DNA from: JBOCEF01 sp047610385
GTDB lineage: Bacteria; Pseudomonadota; Alphaproteobacteria; Rhodobacterales; Rhodobacteraceae
NCBI GenBank assembly: GCA_047610385.1
Contig: JBLGAC010000015.1
Span: forward strand, 12,236-76,235
Direction of reading: 5' to 3'
Length of the DNA stretch: 64,000 nucleotides
Shown: positions 9,104 to 17,542 of the stretch, piece after piece
Numbering within the stretch: the stretch's first letter is position 1
How the letters are laid out: every line of letters begins with the position of its first letter
Made by a program: the position numbers and the translations under genes
The notes under the pieces: generated by a model
The model's database searches: none
Seen by the model: the letters and a program-made list of their open reading frames with translations, nothing else
What the model was told of the DNA's origin: nothing

Positions 9104-9261
9104 AAACCGTATTTCCGCAAAATCTTGTTGGCCTGTCTGGAGCCCGAAGCGGTTGCCCGATTGGCTTAGAACAAGATGTCTCCCGGTTGGCGCTTGCCCA
9201 CAGATTAGGTGGTTCATCTCAGGTCTGCTATGATCCCCTGAAAGCCAAGGGGAAGAAGACC

Positions 9262-9462
9262 ATGACAAGCGCTTTTTCATATGCCTGCAGGGATTGCGAG
9301 GGGATGGAGGCCTGTCCGGCGAGCGTCGTGGCAGAGACAAAAGACGAAGTCTGGAAGCTCATGGAGCTTCATGCCCAAGTTGCTCATGGTGAGAACCCAG
9401 CGGACTGGGATCGAGAAACGCGAGAGTATCTAGGCACGTTGATCAAGGCTGTTGCCGTCTGA
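9262..9462 (+). CDS. DUF1059 family small protein
   Basis: A 66-residue soluble protein with the DUF1059 pattern: an N-terminal YACRDC, a second cysteine in ACPASVVAETKDEV, and a C-terminal ELHAQVAHG. The family's function is unknown; the conserved cysteines and the H-x5-H spacing could bind metal, which is inference. A good ribosome-binding site (GGGGAAGAAG) precedes the ATG. Codon use and base composition are less GC-rich than in the flanking genes, so recent gain is possible. Confidence 0.8.
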   Translation: MTSAFSYACRDCEGMEACPASVVAETKDEVWKLMELHAQVAHGENPADWDRETREYLGTLIKAVAV

Positions 9463-9534
9463 CTTGATACATTCAGGCGCGGGTGGATTTGTCCCGCAAA
9501 GCGGATCAATACGATTTACGGGACATGCCCAATG

Positions 9535-9563
9535 AAAAAGGCGACGCCCCTTCGGACGCCGCC
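9535..9563 (-). terminator. Terminator of prs
   Basis: On the minus strand a 10-bp stem with two G-U pairs and a GAA loop is followed by T5. It starts 24 bases past the prs stop codon. Confidence 0.75.
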
Positions 9564-9586
9564 CCGGTGCCGCCCTGCGGCACCAG

Positions 9587-10603
9587 TCAGTCGAAGCGGT
9601 AGAAGGCTTCGTAGATTGGGCCGATGGTCTTTTCATCGAACAGCGAGCTGACCGACGTGTCGTTCCCCACATTCAGGATCGCCTGCGCGAACAGCGGCGC
9701 GACGGACACCTGACGGATGTTCGGCGCAGCGGCAGCCTCAGGCGACAGCGGGATCGAATCGGTGATCACCAGACTTTTCATCACGGACGCCTTCACCCGC
9801 TCCACCGCCGGGCCAGACAGCACGCCGTGCGAGATATAGGCGTGAACGCCCGAGGCACCCTTGTCCATCAGCAGCTGCGCGGCCTTGCACAGGGTGCCAG
9901 CGGTGTCGCAGATGTCATCGATGATGATGCATTCACGGCCCGTGACGTCGCCGATCACGGTCATTTCAGCGATCTCGCCCGGGGCACCGCGGCGCTTGTC
10001 CACGATCGCCAGACCCAGATCCAGCCGTTTGGCCAGTTCGCGCGCGCGCGCCACACCGCCCACGTCCGGGGACACGACGGTCAGCTTGCTGAGGTCAGGA
10101 AAATGGTGCCGGATGTCGAGCGCAAAGACTGGTGCAGCATAAAGATTGTCCACCGGGATGTCGAAGAAGCCCTGGATCTGGCCTGCATGCAGATCCATGG
10201 TCAGCACCCGGTCGACACCCGCCTGCGTCAGCAGGTTCGCGATCAGCTTGGCGGTGATCGGGGTGCGGGCCGCGGTGCGCCGATCCTGACGGGCATAGCC
10301 GAAATAGGGAATCACCGCCGTCACCCGGTGGGCTGAGGACCGCTTGAGCGCGTCAGCGATGATCAGCAGCTCCATCAGATTGTCATTCGCGGGGTTGCAG
10401 GTGGACTGCAGGATGAACACATCCTCGCCGCGCACGTTGTCAAAGATCTCCACGAAGATCTCGGTGTCGTTGAACCGCTCCACACGCGCGTTCGCCAGAT
10501 CGAGAGGCGCGCCGCGATACACGGTCATGCGCCTCGCGATCGCCTCGGCAAGCTTCATGTTCGAATTGCCTGCGATCATCTTGATGTTGATGTCAGATTT
10601 CAT
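9587..10603 (-). CDS. prs: Ribose-phosphate pyrophosphokinase
   Basis: This enzyme makes PRPP from ribose 5-phosphate and ATP, the precursor of purines, pyrimidines, histidine, tryptophan and NAD. Of its 338 residues, YFGYARQDRR (ATP/flexible loop), the catalytic-Arg region VDKRRGAPGE and the PRPP loop CIIIDDICDTAGT are all intact. The N-terminal part before MIAGNSNMKLAEAIA is slightly longer than in E. coli. The gene stands alone between a divergent neighbour and a good terminator. Its product supplies ComF-like and other phosphoribosyltransferases, but nothing suggests direct coupling here. Confidence 0.97.
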   Translation of the reverse strand: MKSDINIKMIAGNSNMKLAEAIARRMTVYRGAPLDLANARVERFNDTEIFVEIFDNVRGEDVFILQSTCNPANDNLMELLIIADALKRSSAHRVTAVIPYFGYARQDRRTAARTPITAKLIANLLTQAGVDRVLTMDLHAGQIQGFFDIPVDNLYAAPVFALDIRHHFPDLSKLTVVSPDVGGVARARELAKRLDLGLAIVDKRRGAPGEIAEMTVIGDVTGRECIIIDDICDTAGTLCKAAQLLMDKGASGVHAYISHGVLSGPAVERVKASVMKSLVITDSIPLSPEAAAAPNIRQVSVAPLFAQAILNVGNDTSVSSLFDEKTIGPIYEAFYRFD

Positions 10604-10971
10604 CGCCCTGGTCCCACTGCTGCGCGATGCCGCCCGTCACCCCCCCTCGGAGCGCGTACCGACATCCGCTATCCCCGGCCACGACGCCCAGAGCGCGCGG
10701 CGACGGTCGCCTGGCACGGGGCGGGCGGGCGGCCGAGGCCGCGCGCCCGAGCATAGCCCGGGCCATAGCGCTGGTTATCATCGCCTGACAGGGGTTGCAA
10801 AGGCCGCCGAACGCGGCATTTTGCGAAGCGCCGTTTGATCGGGCGGCGCGAAACGGTTCGCGCGTGCCTGTTGGCGGCGCCGGGCCAGACCACAGACCAC
10901 AGACCACAGACAGCAGACGACAAACCGCCGCTCGCCCCGCGCGGCGCCCATCCCGAGGAGCCGCCCGTTTC
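10604..10971. other. Divergent intergenic region, prs / isomerase
   Basis: This 368-bp gap between divergent genes carries the 7-bp tandem repeat at 10891-10911 and very GC-rich sequence. I see no gene. Promoters for both sides are expected but not identifiable by eye. Confidence 0.4.
10891..10911. repeat. Heptamer tandem repeat (CACAGAC) x3
   Basis: Three perfect copies of CACAGAC in tandem, with degenerate copies on both sides (about 10885-10920), in the leader of the isomerase gene. Confidence 0.9.
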
Positions 10972-11607
10972 ATGAGCGTCATCAACTATTATTTTTCGCC
11001 CGCGTCGCCCTACGCCTATCTGGCCGGTGACCGCCTGGAACAGATTGCGACGCGTCAGGGCGCCCGCATCGCCTATAAACCCGTGGACGTCTTCACCGTG
11101 TTCGAAGTGACCGGCGGCATCCCGGTCCATCGCCGCCATCTGTCGCGGCAGGAATACCGGCTCCAGGATCTGGTGCGGCGCGCGCGCAAGGCCGGGATGG
11201 ACATGCACCTGCAGCCCAAATTCTGGCCCGGCGATCCAATGCTGCCGTCCTGCGCGCTGATTGCGGCAGGCGCTGCGGTGGCTGCGGGCACATCGACGGG
11301 CGATGTCGGGCTGGCCGCACGGTCGCTGATGCGTGCGCTCTGGGCTGAGCAGAAGGACATCTCGGATGCCGGCGTGATCGCCGCGGCGTTGGCTGAGGCA
11401 GGCTTTTCCGCCGATGTGCTGAGCGACGGCTCCCACGCTGGCGCGGCCTATGCGTCCAACACCGAAGAGGCGGTGCGCCTCGGGGTGTTCGGATCCCCGT
11501 TCTACATCGTGGACGGGCAGCGGTTCTGGGGGCAGGATCGGCTTGAAGACCTCGAAGACCTTTTGGCAGGTGGCCCGGCAGCAGAGGCGCGCGATGCCCG
11601 TCATTGA
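10972..11607 (+). CDS. 2-hydroxychromene-2-carboxylate isomerase family protein
   Basis: This 211-residue protein has a thioredoxin/DsbA-like fold (kappa-class GST relatives). The N-terminal YYFSPASPYAYLAGDRLEQI carries the active-site serine position of HCCA isomerase. The C-terminal GVFGSPFYIVDGQRFWGQDR is the family signature for glutathione and substrate binding. Known members isomerise a ring-cleavage intermediate of naphthalene breakdown, but most genomic members, like this one, lie outside such pathways, so the substrate is open. The ATG at 10972 is set by the conserved N-terminus; GAGGAG lies somewhat far upstream. It overlaps the next gene by 14 bp. Confidence 0.88.
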   Translation: MSVINYYFSPASPYAYLAGDRLEQIATRQGARIAYKPVDVFTVFEVTGGIPVHRRHLSRQEYRLQDLVRRARKAGMDMHLQPKFWPGDPMLPSCALIAAGAAVAAGTSTGDVGLAARSLMRALWAEQKDISDAGVIAAALAEAGFSADVLSDGSHAGAAYASNTEEAVRLGVFGSPFYIVDGQRFWGQDRLEDLEDLLAGGPAAEARDARH

Positions 11608-12427
11608 GGTCGACGGCCTGCCCGTCGCATACCGCGAAACCGGCATTGGCACGCAGGGAACCCCCGTTCTGTTCGCCCATTGCAGCCTAGCGCATTCAGG
11701 GCTGTGGAAGCCGATGCTGATTGCGCTGGCAGAGGCGCGCCACTGCGTCGCCCTCGACATGCCCGCCCATGGCGGCACCGCGGCGCCGCGTGCGGGCCAG
11801 TCCCTGCAGATGTTCGCGCTGGCGGCCTGCGAGGCGTTGGCGTTGCGCGAAGGCCGCCCGGTGCATCTGGTCGGCCTGTCGCTGGGCGGCGCGGTGCTGG
11901 GGCGGCTTGCCCTGAAGCGGCCCGATCTGGTGGCCTCGGTCACGTTGATTGAGCCGGTGTGGTTCCATCTTCTGCGCGCCAATGGCCGCGACGATGCCGC
12001 GGCGGAGGAAGAGGCCGCTGCGCGCGCCGTGCAGGCCGCGCTGGAAACCGGTGGCCCCAAAGCCGCGGTGATCGCGTTCATGGACCGGTGGGGCGTGCCC
12101 GGCGGGTTCGACCGCCTGCCCCAGGACGCGCGCGATCAGGCCGCCGCGATTTACACCGAGCTGTCGCGCGATTTCGCCTGGGTCACCGGCCATCCGCCGG
12201 GACAGGTTGAGGTGGCCGATCTGGCAGGCATGAAGCCGCTGACGCTGCTGATGGCCGGGGCGTTGACCCCACGCCCGGCGATCGAAGTGATCGACGTGAT
12301 CGAGGCCGCGATCCCCGCGCCGCGCCGCCGCACCATCGAGGGTGCGGGGCATCTGAGCCCGGTGACCCATTGGAAGGCGGTTTTGAGCGAGCTGAACGCC
12401 TTCTGGGCTGTGACGTCGATGCCATGA
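11594..12427 (+). CDS. Alpha/beta-fold hydrolase
   Basis: A 277-residue alpha/beta hydrolase with the nucleophile elbow GLSLGGAVLG (serine), an oxyanion-region HCSLAHSG near residue 30, the strand CVALDMPAHG, and a late histidine in EGAGHLSPVTH. These fit serine esterases or related hydrolases acting in the cytoplasm; there is no signal peptide. The start overlaps the end of the isomerase gene by 14 bp, so the two are probably co-transcribed and translationally coupled. The substrate is unknown. Confidence 0.85.
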   Translation: MPVIEVDGLPVAYRETGIGTQGTPVLFAHCSLAHSGLWKPMLIALAEARHCVALDMPAHGGTAAPRAGQSLQMFALAACEALALREGRPVHLVGLSLGGAVLGRLALKRPDLVASVTLIEPVWFHLLRANGRDDAAAEEEAAARAVQAALETGGPKAAVIAFMDRWGVPGGFDRLPQDARDQAAAIYTELSRDFAWVTGHPPGQVEVADLAGMKPLTLLMAGALTPRPAIEVIDVIEAAIPAPRRRTIEGAGHLSPVTHWKAVLSELNAFWAVTSMP

Positions 12428-12451
12428 CCTTAGCCCCGGCCTGACGGCGCT

Positions 12452-12486
12452 GCGGCGCGCGGGCGCCTTGCGCCCCCGCGCGCCGC
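12452..12486. terminator. GC-rich hairpin, terminator-like, shared element copy 1
   Basis: A long, near-perfect stem (15 bp with a 2-nt bulge) with a short TT loop, just past the hydrolase gene and without a T run. Its 23-nt core (12458-12480) is identical to that of the hairpin at 31685-31707. Confidence 0.55.
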
Positions 12487-12612
12487 CGGTCCCTTGCGGG
12501 CCCGGGCGCGTCAATCCGGCGGCGGCGCGTGTGGTTGCGCGCGCTCTGGCGTGACGGCGCGCGCTGCGCTACGTCTCCCCTCTTTGTCATGCGTGCAGGA
12601 GCCTTCTCCCTG

Positions 12613-13845
12613 ATGCCCGATTTCGACCTTTCTTTCGTCCGATCCCAGTTCCCTGCCTTTGCGGAGCAGTCCTTGTCTGGCTGGGCGTTCCTTGAGAACG
12701 CGGGCGGGTCCTATCCCGCACGTCAGGTGGTGGAGCGTTTGCACCGCTTTTACCTGCGCACCAAGGTGCAGCCCTATGCGCCGTATCCCGCCGCACGCAG
12801 TGCGGGCGCGCAGATGGATGAGGCGTATGAGCGGATGGCCGAATGGCTGTGCGTGAGCCAGGACGATCTGCATTTCGGCCCCTCCACCTCGCAGAACGTT
12901 TATGTGTTGGCGCAGGCATTTCGCGGCATGTGGAAAGACGGCGACGCGATCATCGTCACCAATCAGGATCATGAGGCGAATTCTGGCCCATGGCGTCGTC
13001 TGGCGGCCACCGGTATCGAAATCCGCGAATGGCGGGTTGAGGAGGACGGATCGCTGGACCCGGCGCGCCTTGCCGATCTGCTTGATGACAAGGTGCGGCT
13101 GGTCGCTTTCCCCCATTGTTCGAACATTGTCGCTGACATCAACCCGGTCGCGGACATCTGCGCCATGATCCGCGCGGCGGGGGCGGTGTCGGTGGTGGAT
13201 GGCGTCAGCTTTGCTCCCCATGGGCTGCCCAATGTGGGCGCGCTGGGGGCGGATGTGTATCTGTTCTCGGCCTACAAGACCTTCGGGCCGCATCAAGGCG
13301 TGATGTGCGTGCGCGCCGATCTGGCCCGCGCGATGCCCAACCAGGGCCATGTCTTCAACGAAGATCACCTGCGCGCACGGCTGTTGCCCGCAGGCCCCGA
13401 CCATGCCCAGATCGCCGCCATGGAAGGCATCGCAACGTATATGGAGGCGCTGGAGAACCGCCATTTCCCCACCGGCGCGCTGTCGGATCTGCGCACCGCG
13501 CGGGTGGCGAACCTGATCCGGGCGCGCGAGGCAGATCTGGTCGCGCCGCTGCTGGATTGGCTGCGCGGGCGCAAGGGGGTGCGGCTGCTTGGTCCCGATG
13601 ATCCGGTGCGCCGCGCGCCCACAGTGGCGGTGGCGCTGTACATGCCCGGCGAGGCGGCGGCGGCAGCCCTTTCGCGCCACCGCGTCATGGCCGGGGGCGG
13701 GCATTTCTACGCCAAACGGTTGATCGAGGCGTTGGGCATCGACCCCGAACATGGCGTGCTGCGCCTGTCGCTGACGCATTATACCTCGCCCCAGGACGTG
13801 GCGCAGGCGGTGGACGGGCTGTCCGCCATTCTGGGCGCCGACTGA
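12613..13845 (+). CDS. Class V aminotransferase, cysteine desulfurase-like (VC1184 subfamily)
   Basis: A PLP enzyme of 410 residues with the fold-type I class V layout: substrate loop FLENAGGSYPARQV, FGPSTSQNV, HEANSGPW, VVDGVSFAPHG (PLP-ring Asp) and FSAYKTFGPHQGVM, in which Lys222 should bind PLP. The region that carries the sulfur-accepting cysteine in SufS/IscS reads GGGHFYAKRL and has no cysteine. It is therefore unlikely to be a desulfurase; members of this subfamily have no proven reaction. AGGAG lies 11 bases before the ATG at 12613. The stop overlaps the rsmD start by one base, so the two are coupled. Confidence 0.88.
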   Translation: MPDFDLSFVRSQFPAFAEQSLSGWAFLENAGGSYPARQVVERLHRFYLRTKVQPYAPYPAARSAGAQMDEAYERMAEWLCVSQDDLHFGPSTSQNVYVLAQAFRGMWKDGDAIIVTNQDHEANSGPWRRLAATGIEIREWRVEEDGSLDPARLADLLDDKVRLVAFPHCSNIVADINPVADICAMIRAAGAVSVVDGVSFAPHGLPNVGALGADVYLFSAYKTFGPHQGVMCVRADLARAMPNQGHVFNEDHLRARLLPAGPDHAQIAAMEGIATYMEALENRHFPTGALSDLRTARVANLIRAREADLVAPLLDWLRGRKGVRLLGPDDPVRRAPTVAVALYMPGEAAAAALSRHRVMAGGGHFYAKRLIEALGIDPEHGVLRLSLTHYTSPQDVAQAVDGLSAILGAD

Positions 13846-14441
13846 TGCGCATCATCGGTGGCAAAAACCGCGGCACGAAACTGGCAGAACCCGGTGAGGC
13901 AGGCGGCGGCGCGGCGCATCTGCGCCCGACCACGGACCGCACGCGCGAATCGCTGTTCAACCTGCTGGCCCATGGCGCGATGACGCTGCCCTCGGGCGCG
14001 ATCCCGCCCAATGGCGCGCGGGTGCTGGACCTGTTCGCAGGCACCGGCGCGCTGGGCTTTGAGGCCCTGAGCCGCGGTGCATTTCTGGTGCATTTCGTCG
14101 ACGATAGCGGGCCGTCCCGCGCGCTGATCCGTGAGAACGCCGAAAAGCTGCGCGCCACCGGGGACACCAAGATCTGGAAGCGCAGCGCGACCAGCCTTGG
14201 CCCGTGGAAGGGCGACCAGCACGATCTGGTGTTCCTCGACCCGCCCTATGGCATGGGGCTCGGGGAGCGTGCGCTGGCATCGGCCCTGACCGGGGGCTGG
14301 ATCGCTGATGGCGCGCTGGTGGTGTGGGAAGAACGCACCGGCGTCCCCTTTACGCCGCCCCAAGGGGGCACGCTGCTGGACGCGCGCGCTTATGGCGAGG
14401 CCACGATCCGGATATTTCGCATGTCGGTGCCGAAAACTTGA
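13845..14441 (+). CDS. rsmD: 16S rRNA (guanine(966)-N(2))-methyltransferase RsmD
   Basis: RsmD methylates G966 of 16S rRNA in the assembled small subunit. The N-terminal MRIIGGKNRGTKL and RPTTDRTRESLFNLL are diagnostic, followed by the SAM-binding loop VLDLFAGTGALGFEALSRGA and the catalytic FLDPPYGMGL. The protein of 198 residues is a little longer than in E. coli because of an insert near residues 17-25. The ATG overlaps the stop codon of the preceding aminotransferase gene by one base. Confidence 0.95.
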   Translation: MRIIGGKNRGTKLAEPGEAGGGAAHLRPTTDRTRESLFNLLAHGAMTLPSGAIPPNGARVLDLFAGTGALGFEALSRGAFLVHFVDDSGPSRALIRENAEKLRATGDTKIWKRSATSLGPWKGDQHDLVFLDPPYGMGLGERALASALTGGWIADGALVVWEERTGVPFTPPQGGTLLDARAYGEATIRIFRMSVPKT

Positions 14442-14541
14442 ACCGCAGGATGGGACGCAGGCCTTTGACGCGTTATATAACCCCGCTGCGTTGCGTGATG
14501 AAACCGCCCCCCGCGCTGGGCGATGACAGGAGAAGATGAGC

Positions 14542-15030
14542 ATGACAATCAAGGTTGGCGACACGCTGCCCGAGGCAAGCTTTGTTGTGATGGGCGCCGA
14601 CGGCCCCGAAGCTGTGACCACCGCTGAATTCTTTGGCGGCAAGACCGTGGCGCTGTTCGCGGTGCCCGGTGCGTTCACCCCGACCTGCCACCTCAAGCAT
14701 GTGCCGAGCTATGTGAACAACGCCGACGCGCTGCGCGCCAAGGGCGTGGACGCGATCGCCTGCATTTCGGTGAACGACCCGTTCGTGCTGAAGGCATGGG
14801 CTGAGGCGACCGGCGCCGGCACCGCGGGCATCACCATGTTGGCCGATGCTGAGGCGAGCTTCACCAAGGCCATCGGCCTTGATTTCAGCGCCGCTGCCGT
14901 GGGCCTGATCGCCCGCTCGCAGCGCTATGCGATGGTTGTGAAAGACGGCAAGGTCGACGTGCTGAACATCGAAGGCTCGCCGGGCGAAGCGCTCACCTCC
15001 ACGGGCGAAGCGATTCTCGATCTGCTCTGA
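14542..15030 (+). CDS. Peroxiredoxin (Prx5 / AhpE-like, hybrid type)
   Basis: This thiol peroxidase reduces H2O2 and alkyl hydroperoxides with glutathione or glutaredoxin. The peroxidatic site PGAFTPTCHLKHVP (Cys49) is exactly that of the Prx5 group, and the fold markers GDTLPEASF and MVVKDGKVDVLNIE are present. I chose the second ATG (14542) because AGGAG sits 9 bases before it; it is only 3 bases from the first ATG at 14536. The gene stands alone; a glutaredoxin gene at 29.4 kb could supply a reductant, though that link is inference. Confidence 0.94.
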   Translation: MTIKVGDTLPEASFVVMGADGPEAVTTAEFFGGKTVALFAVPGAFTPTCHLKHVPSYVNNADALRAKGVDAIACISVNDPFVLKAWAEATGAGTAGITMLADAEASFTKAIGLDFSAAAVGLIARSQRYAMVVKDGKVDVLNIEGSPGEALTSTGEAILDLL

Positions 15031-15090
15031 CCCCTTGATGGGTGACGGCGTGGGGCGTGGGGGCGAAAGCTGCCGCGCCCCGTGCCATGC

Positions 15091-15105
15091 GGGGGGGGGG
15101 GGGGG
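15091..15105. repeat. G15 homopolymer tract
   Basis: Fifteen consecutive G residues lie in the 146-bp gap between the convergent peroxiredoxin and phhB genes. They are not in a coding region. Confidence 0.9.
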
Positions 15106-15176
15106 CCTGACGCGCTCCCCCTGCACCCCCCTCCGCGTGGGGACAGCGCGCTTGACGGATGGGCGCGGCTGCGTGG

Positions 15177-15506
15177 TCAGGCCAGCGGGCTGCCCATGGG
15201 CGCTGTGCGCGCGGTGCCTGCCAGATGATCCATCGCATCGGCCAGTTGAAGGTCCAGTGCGGTTAATCCCTTGGCGTCATGGGTGGTCAAGGTCACCTCC
15301 ACCATTGCCCAGACATTGCGCCATTCGGGGTGGTGGTTCATGGCCTCAGCGGTCACGGCAACCGCGCTCATGAACCCCCATGCCTCTGCAAAGCTTTTGA
15401 AGCGATAGCGTTTGGCGATGGCGTCGTGGCCCTCAGCGCAGCCCCAATTGCGGGCGGCAAGGGCGGGCAGGGCGGCGGCGCGTTCAGGCGCAGTCAGGCG
15501 GTCCAT
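15177..15506 (-). CDS. phhB: 4a-hydroxytetrahydrobiopterin dehydratase (pterin-4a-carbinolamine dehydratase)
   Basis: This enzyme recycles the pterin cofactor used by phenylalanine hydroxylase. The 109-residue protein has the conserved core AEAMNHHPEWRNVW, with the paired histidines, and VEVTLTTHDAKGLTALDLQLA, with the second active-site histidine. Phenylalanine hydroxylase (phhA) is not nearby. The gene is last in a minus-strand run with GNAT, GDPD and RidA genes, and its ATG overlaps the GNAT stop codon. Stand-alone members also occur as moonlighting dimerisation factors or in molybdopterin metabolism; that cannot be judged here. Confidence 0.92.
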   Translation of the reverse strand: MDRLTAPERAAALPALAARNWGCAEGHDAIAKRYRFKSFAEAWGFMSAVAVTAEAMNHHPEWRNVWAMVEVTLTTHDAKGLTALDLQLADAMDHLAGTARTAPMGSPLA

Positions 15507-16711
15507 CAGTCATGCTCCTCAGGCGGGGGTGTGGTTTTGCGAAACGGGGAATGGGCGGACAGCATCGCGATGTCTTCGCCCACCGCGGCACGTTCGTGGG
15601 TGAGATAGTCGGCCACCGCGCGCCGGAACCCAAGATTGCCGATCCAGTGCAGGGAATGGGTTTCCACCGGCAGATAGCCGCGCGCCAGCTTGTGCTCGCC
15701 CTGGGCGCCCGCCTCAACCCGGGTCAGGCCGTGGGCCAGCGCCCAATCGATGGCGCGATGATAGCAGATTTCGAAATGCAGGCACGGGTGGTGTTCGGTG
15801 CAGCCCCAATAGCGCCCGAACAGCGCATCACGCCCGATCACGTTCAGCGCGCCCGCGACCCAGGTGCCGCCGCGCCGCGCCATGATCAGCAGCATGTCAT
15901 CGCGCAAGGTTTCATGGGCAATGTCGAAATACGCGCGCGTCAGATACGGCGTTCCCCATTTGCGCGCCCCGGTGTCTTGATAAAACCGCCAGAAGGCGTC
16001 CCAATGCGCGGGTTCAATGTCGCCGCCGGTCAGGGCGACGATTTCGACGCCGCCGGCCATGGCGGTCTCACGCTCCTTGCGGACCTGCTTGCGTTTGCGC
16101 GACGACAGCGACCCGAGGAAGCCGTCGAAATCGCCATAACCCGCATCCTGCCAATGAAACTGCTGGCCGGAGCGGCGCATCAACCCCATGGCGGCGCCAA
16201 GCTCGGCTTCGTCTTCGGTGCAGAAATTCCAATGGATTGAGCTGAGCCCGCCTTGGCTCGCCACCTGCGTCGCACCTTCGATCAACGCGGCAGCGGCGGT
16301 TTCGCGCGCGGTGCCGGGACGGGTCAGAAACCGCGGGCCAGCAACCGGGGTGAACGGCACGGCACCGAGCAGTTTGGGATAATAATCCCCGCCCGCACGT
16401 TCAAAGGCCTGGGCCCAGGAATGATCAAAGATGTATTCGCCCTGGCTGTGCCCCTTCAGGTACATCGGCGAGACGCCCAGAACCCGCCCGTCGGCCCGCG
16501 CCACAAGATGCCGCGGCGCCCAGCCCGTGCTGGGGTGCACTGAGCGCGACTGTTCAAACGCCGACAGGAACCGGTGGGTCAGGAACGGATGCCGCGCGCG
16601 GCCGCCATCTGCGGCCTCTGGCGCCGCGCAAGCGTCCCATTCTGCGGCATCGATTTCAGTGATCGCGCCGAGAACCGCGATTTCCACCATCTCAGGGTCT
16701 GTTCCGTCCAT
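15506..16711 (-). CDS. GNAT/FemAB-like N-acyltransferase (peptidogalycan-type, DUF482)
   Basis: A 401-residue cytoplasmic protein of the FemAB-like branch of the GNAT superfamily. Visible family blocks are HPFLTHRFLSAFEQSRSV near the N-terminus, HSWAQAFERAGGDYYPKL, and the C-terminal GRYWGCTEHHPCLHFEICYH followed by GAQGEHKLARGY. The family is often annotated as peptidoglycan biosynthesis or N-acetyltransferase, but its substrate is not known. GGGAG about 8 bases before the ATG supports the start. It overlaps phhB by one base and follows the GDPD gene by 67 bp, in one transcriptional direction. Confidence 0.85.
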   Translation of the reverse strand: MDGTDPEMVEIAVLGAITEIDAAEWDACAAPEAADGGRARHPFLTHRFLSAFEQSRSVHPSTGWAPRHLVARADGRVLGVSPMYLKGHSQGEYIFDHSWAQAFERAGGDYYPKLLGAVPFTPVAGPRFLTRPGTARETAAAALIEGATQVASQGGLSSIHWNFCTEDEAELGAAMGLMRRSGQQFHWQDAGYGDFDGFLGSLSSRKRKQVRKERETAMAGGVEIVALTGGDIEPAHWDAFWRFYQDTGARKWGTPYLTRAYFDIAHETLRDDMLLIMARRGGTWVAGALNVIGRDALFGRYWGCTEHHPCLHFEICYHRAIDWALAHGLTRVEAGAQGEHKLARGYLPVETHSLHWIGNLGFRRAVADYLTHERAAVGEDIAMLSAHSPFRKTTPPPEEHD

Positions 16712-16778
16712 TGGCCGCTCCCGCCTCGTGCATTGATCAGAAAGGTGGCGGCAAAACGCGTGGGATCAAGGGCGCGCC

Positions 16779-17537
16779 TCAGGCCCGAGCAGGGCGAAAG
16801 CCTTCGAAAGTGATGGCGTCCACATGCCTGAGGGCGTTTTGCGCGGCCTCTTCGCTGCGGATCGTCCAGCACAGGGTCGGCACGCCGCGCGCGCGCAGGG
16901 CCGCCACGGCGGGGCGCGGCAGGTCCGCCGCACCGTAGGATACGAAATCTGCCGCCAGCGCGTCGAAATGGGTCAGATCGGCCAGGGCCATACGCTCCCC
17001 ATCGCTCAGCCCCGCAGCGTCTTCGGGGTCGTCATAGGCGCAGGACACGAGGCCCCGCGGGATCTGCGGCGCATTGTCCCGGAACCATGCCACAGCGCGC
17101 GGGTCGAAGGACATGATCGCCGCGGGGCCTGCATACCCAGCAAGGGCGGCGGCGGTCGCGGCCTCCAAAGGGCCGGGGCCGTCCTTTTGTTGCTTGATTT
17201 CAATGAAGATGGGCACGCGGCCCCTGACCGTGGCCAGCGTATCGGCAAGCGCGGGGATCAGATCACCGCGCCCGCCGGTCAACGAAATGCGCGCCAGATC
17301 CGCCGCCTGGCGCGCGCGCACCGCGCCGCGCGCGCCGGTCAGCCGGTCGAGCGCGGCGTCATGGAAGGTCATTGCCGCGCCATCGGCCGACAATTGCACG
17401 TCGATTTCGATGCCATATCCGGCCTCTGCGGCGGCGCGCACGGCAGGCAGCGAATTCTCGATCACCCCCGCCGCGCGGTCATGCAGCCCGCGATGGGCCA
17501 CCGGTTGGCGGGTGAAATCAGGGTGCAGGCGCGACAT
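16779..17537 (-). CDS. Glycerophosphodiester phosphodiesterase
   Basis: Cleaves glycerophosphodiesters, from phospholipid turnover, to glycerol 3-phosphate and an alcohol. The 252-residue protein has all GDPD motifs: VAHRGLHDRAAGVIENS (catalytic His and Arg, the ENS block), IEIDVQLSADG (metal-binding Glu and Asp), TFHDAALDRLTG (second His) and IFIEIK. No signal peptide is visible, so it acts in the cytoplasm. It begins 5 bp after the ridA-family gene and has only a weak ribosome-binding site, which suggests translational coupling. Confidence 0.93.
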   Translation of the reverse strand: MSRLHPDFTRQPVAHRGLHDRAAGVIENSLPAVRAAAEAGYGIEIDVQLSADGAAMTFHDAALDRLTGARGAVRARQAADLARISLTGGRGDLIPALADTLATVRGRVPIFIEIKQQKDGPGPLEAATAAALAGYAGPAAIMSFDPRAVAWFRDNAPQIPRGLVSCAYDDPEDAAGLSDGERMALADLTHFDALAADFVSYGAADLPRPAVAALRARGVPTLCWTIRSEEAAQNALRHVDAITFEGFRPARA

Positions 17538-17542
17538 GCCGG

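Noticed and set aside
10669..12081. 470-codon open frame on the minus strand opposite the isomerase and hydrolase genes
   Set aside because: It is a shadow of two well-supported plus-strand genes, caused by high GC. The translation is low-complexity and Arg/Ala-rich, without family motifs.
12511..13779. 422-codon minus-strand frame opposite the class V aminotransferase gene
   Set aside because: Same GC-driven mirror effect. The plus strand encodes intact PLP-enzyme motifs.
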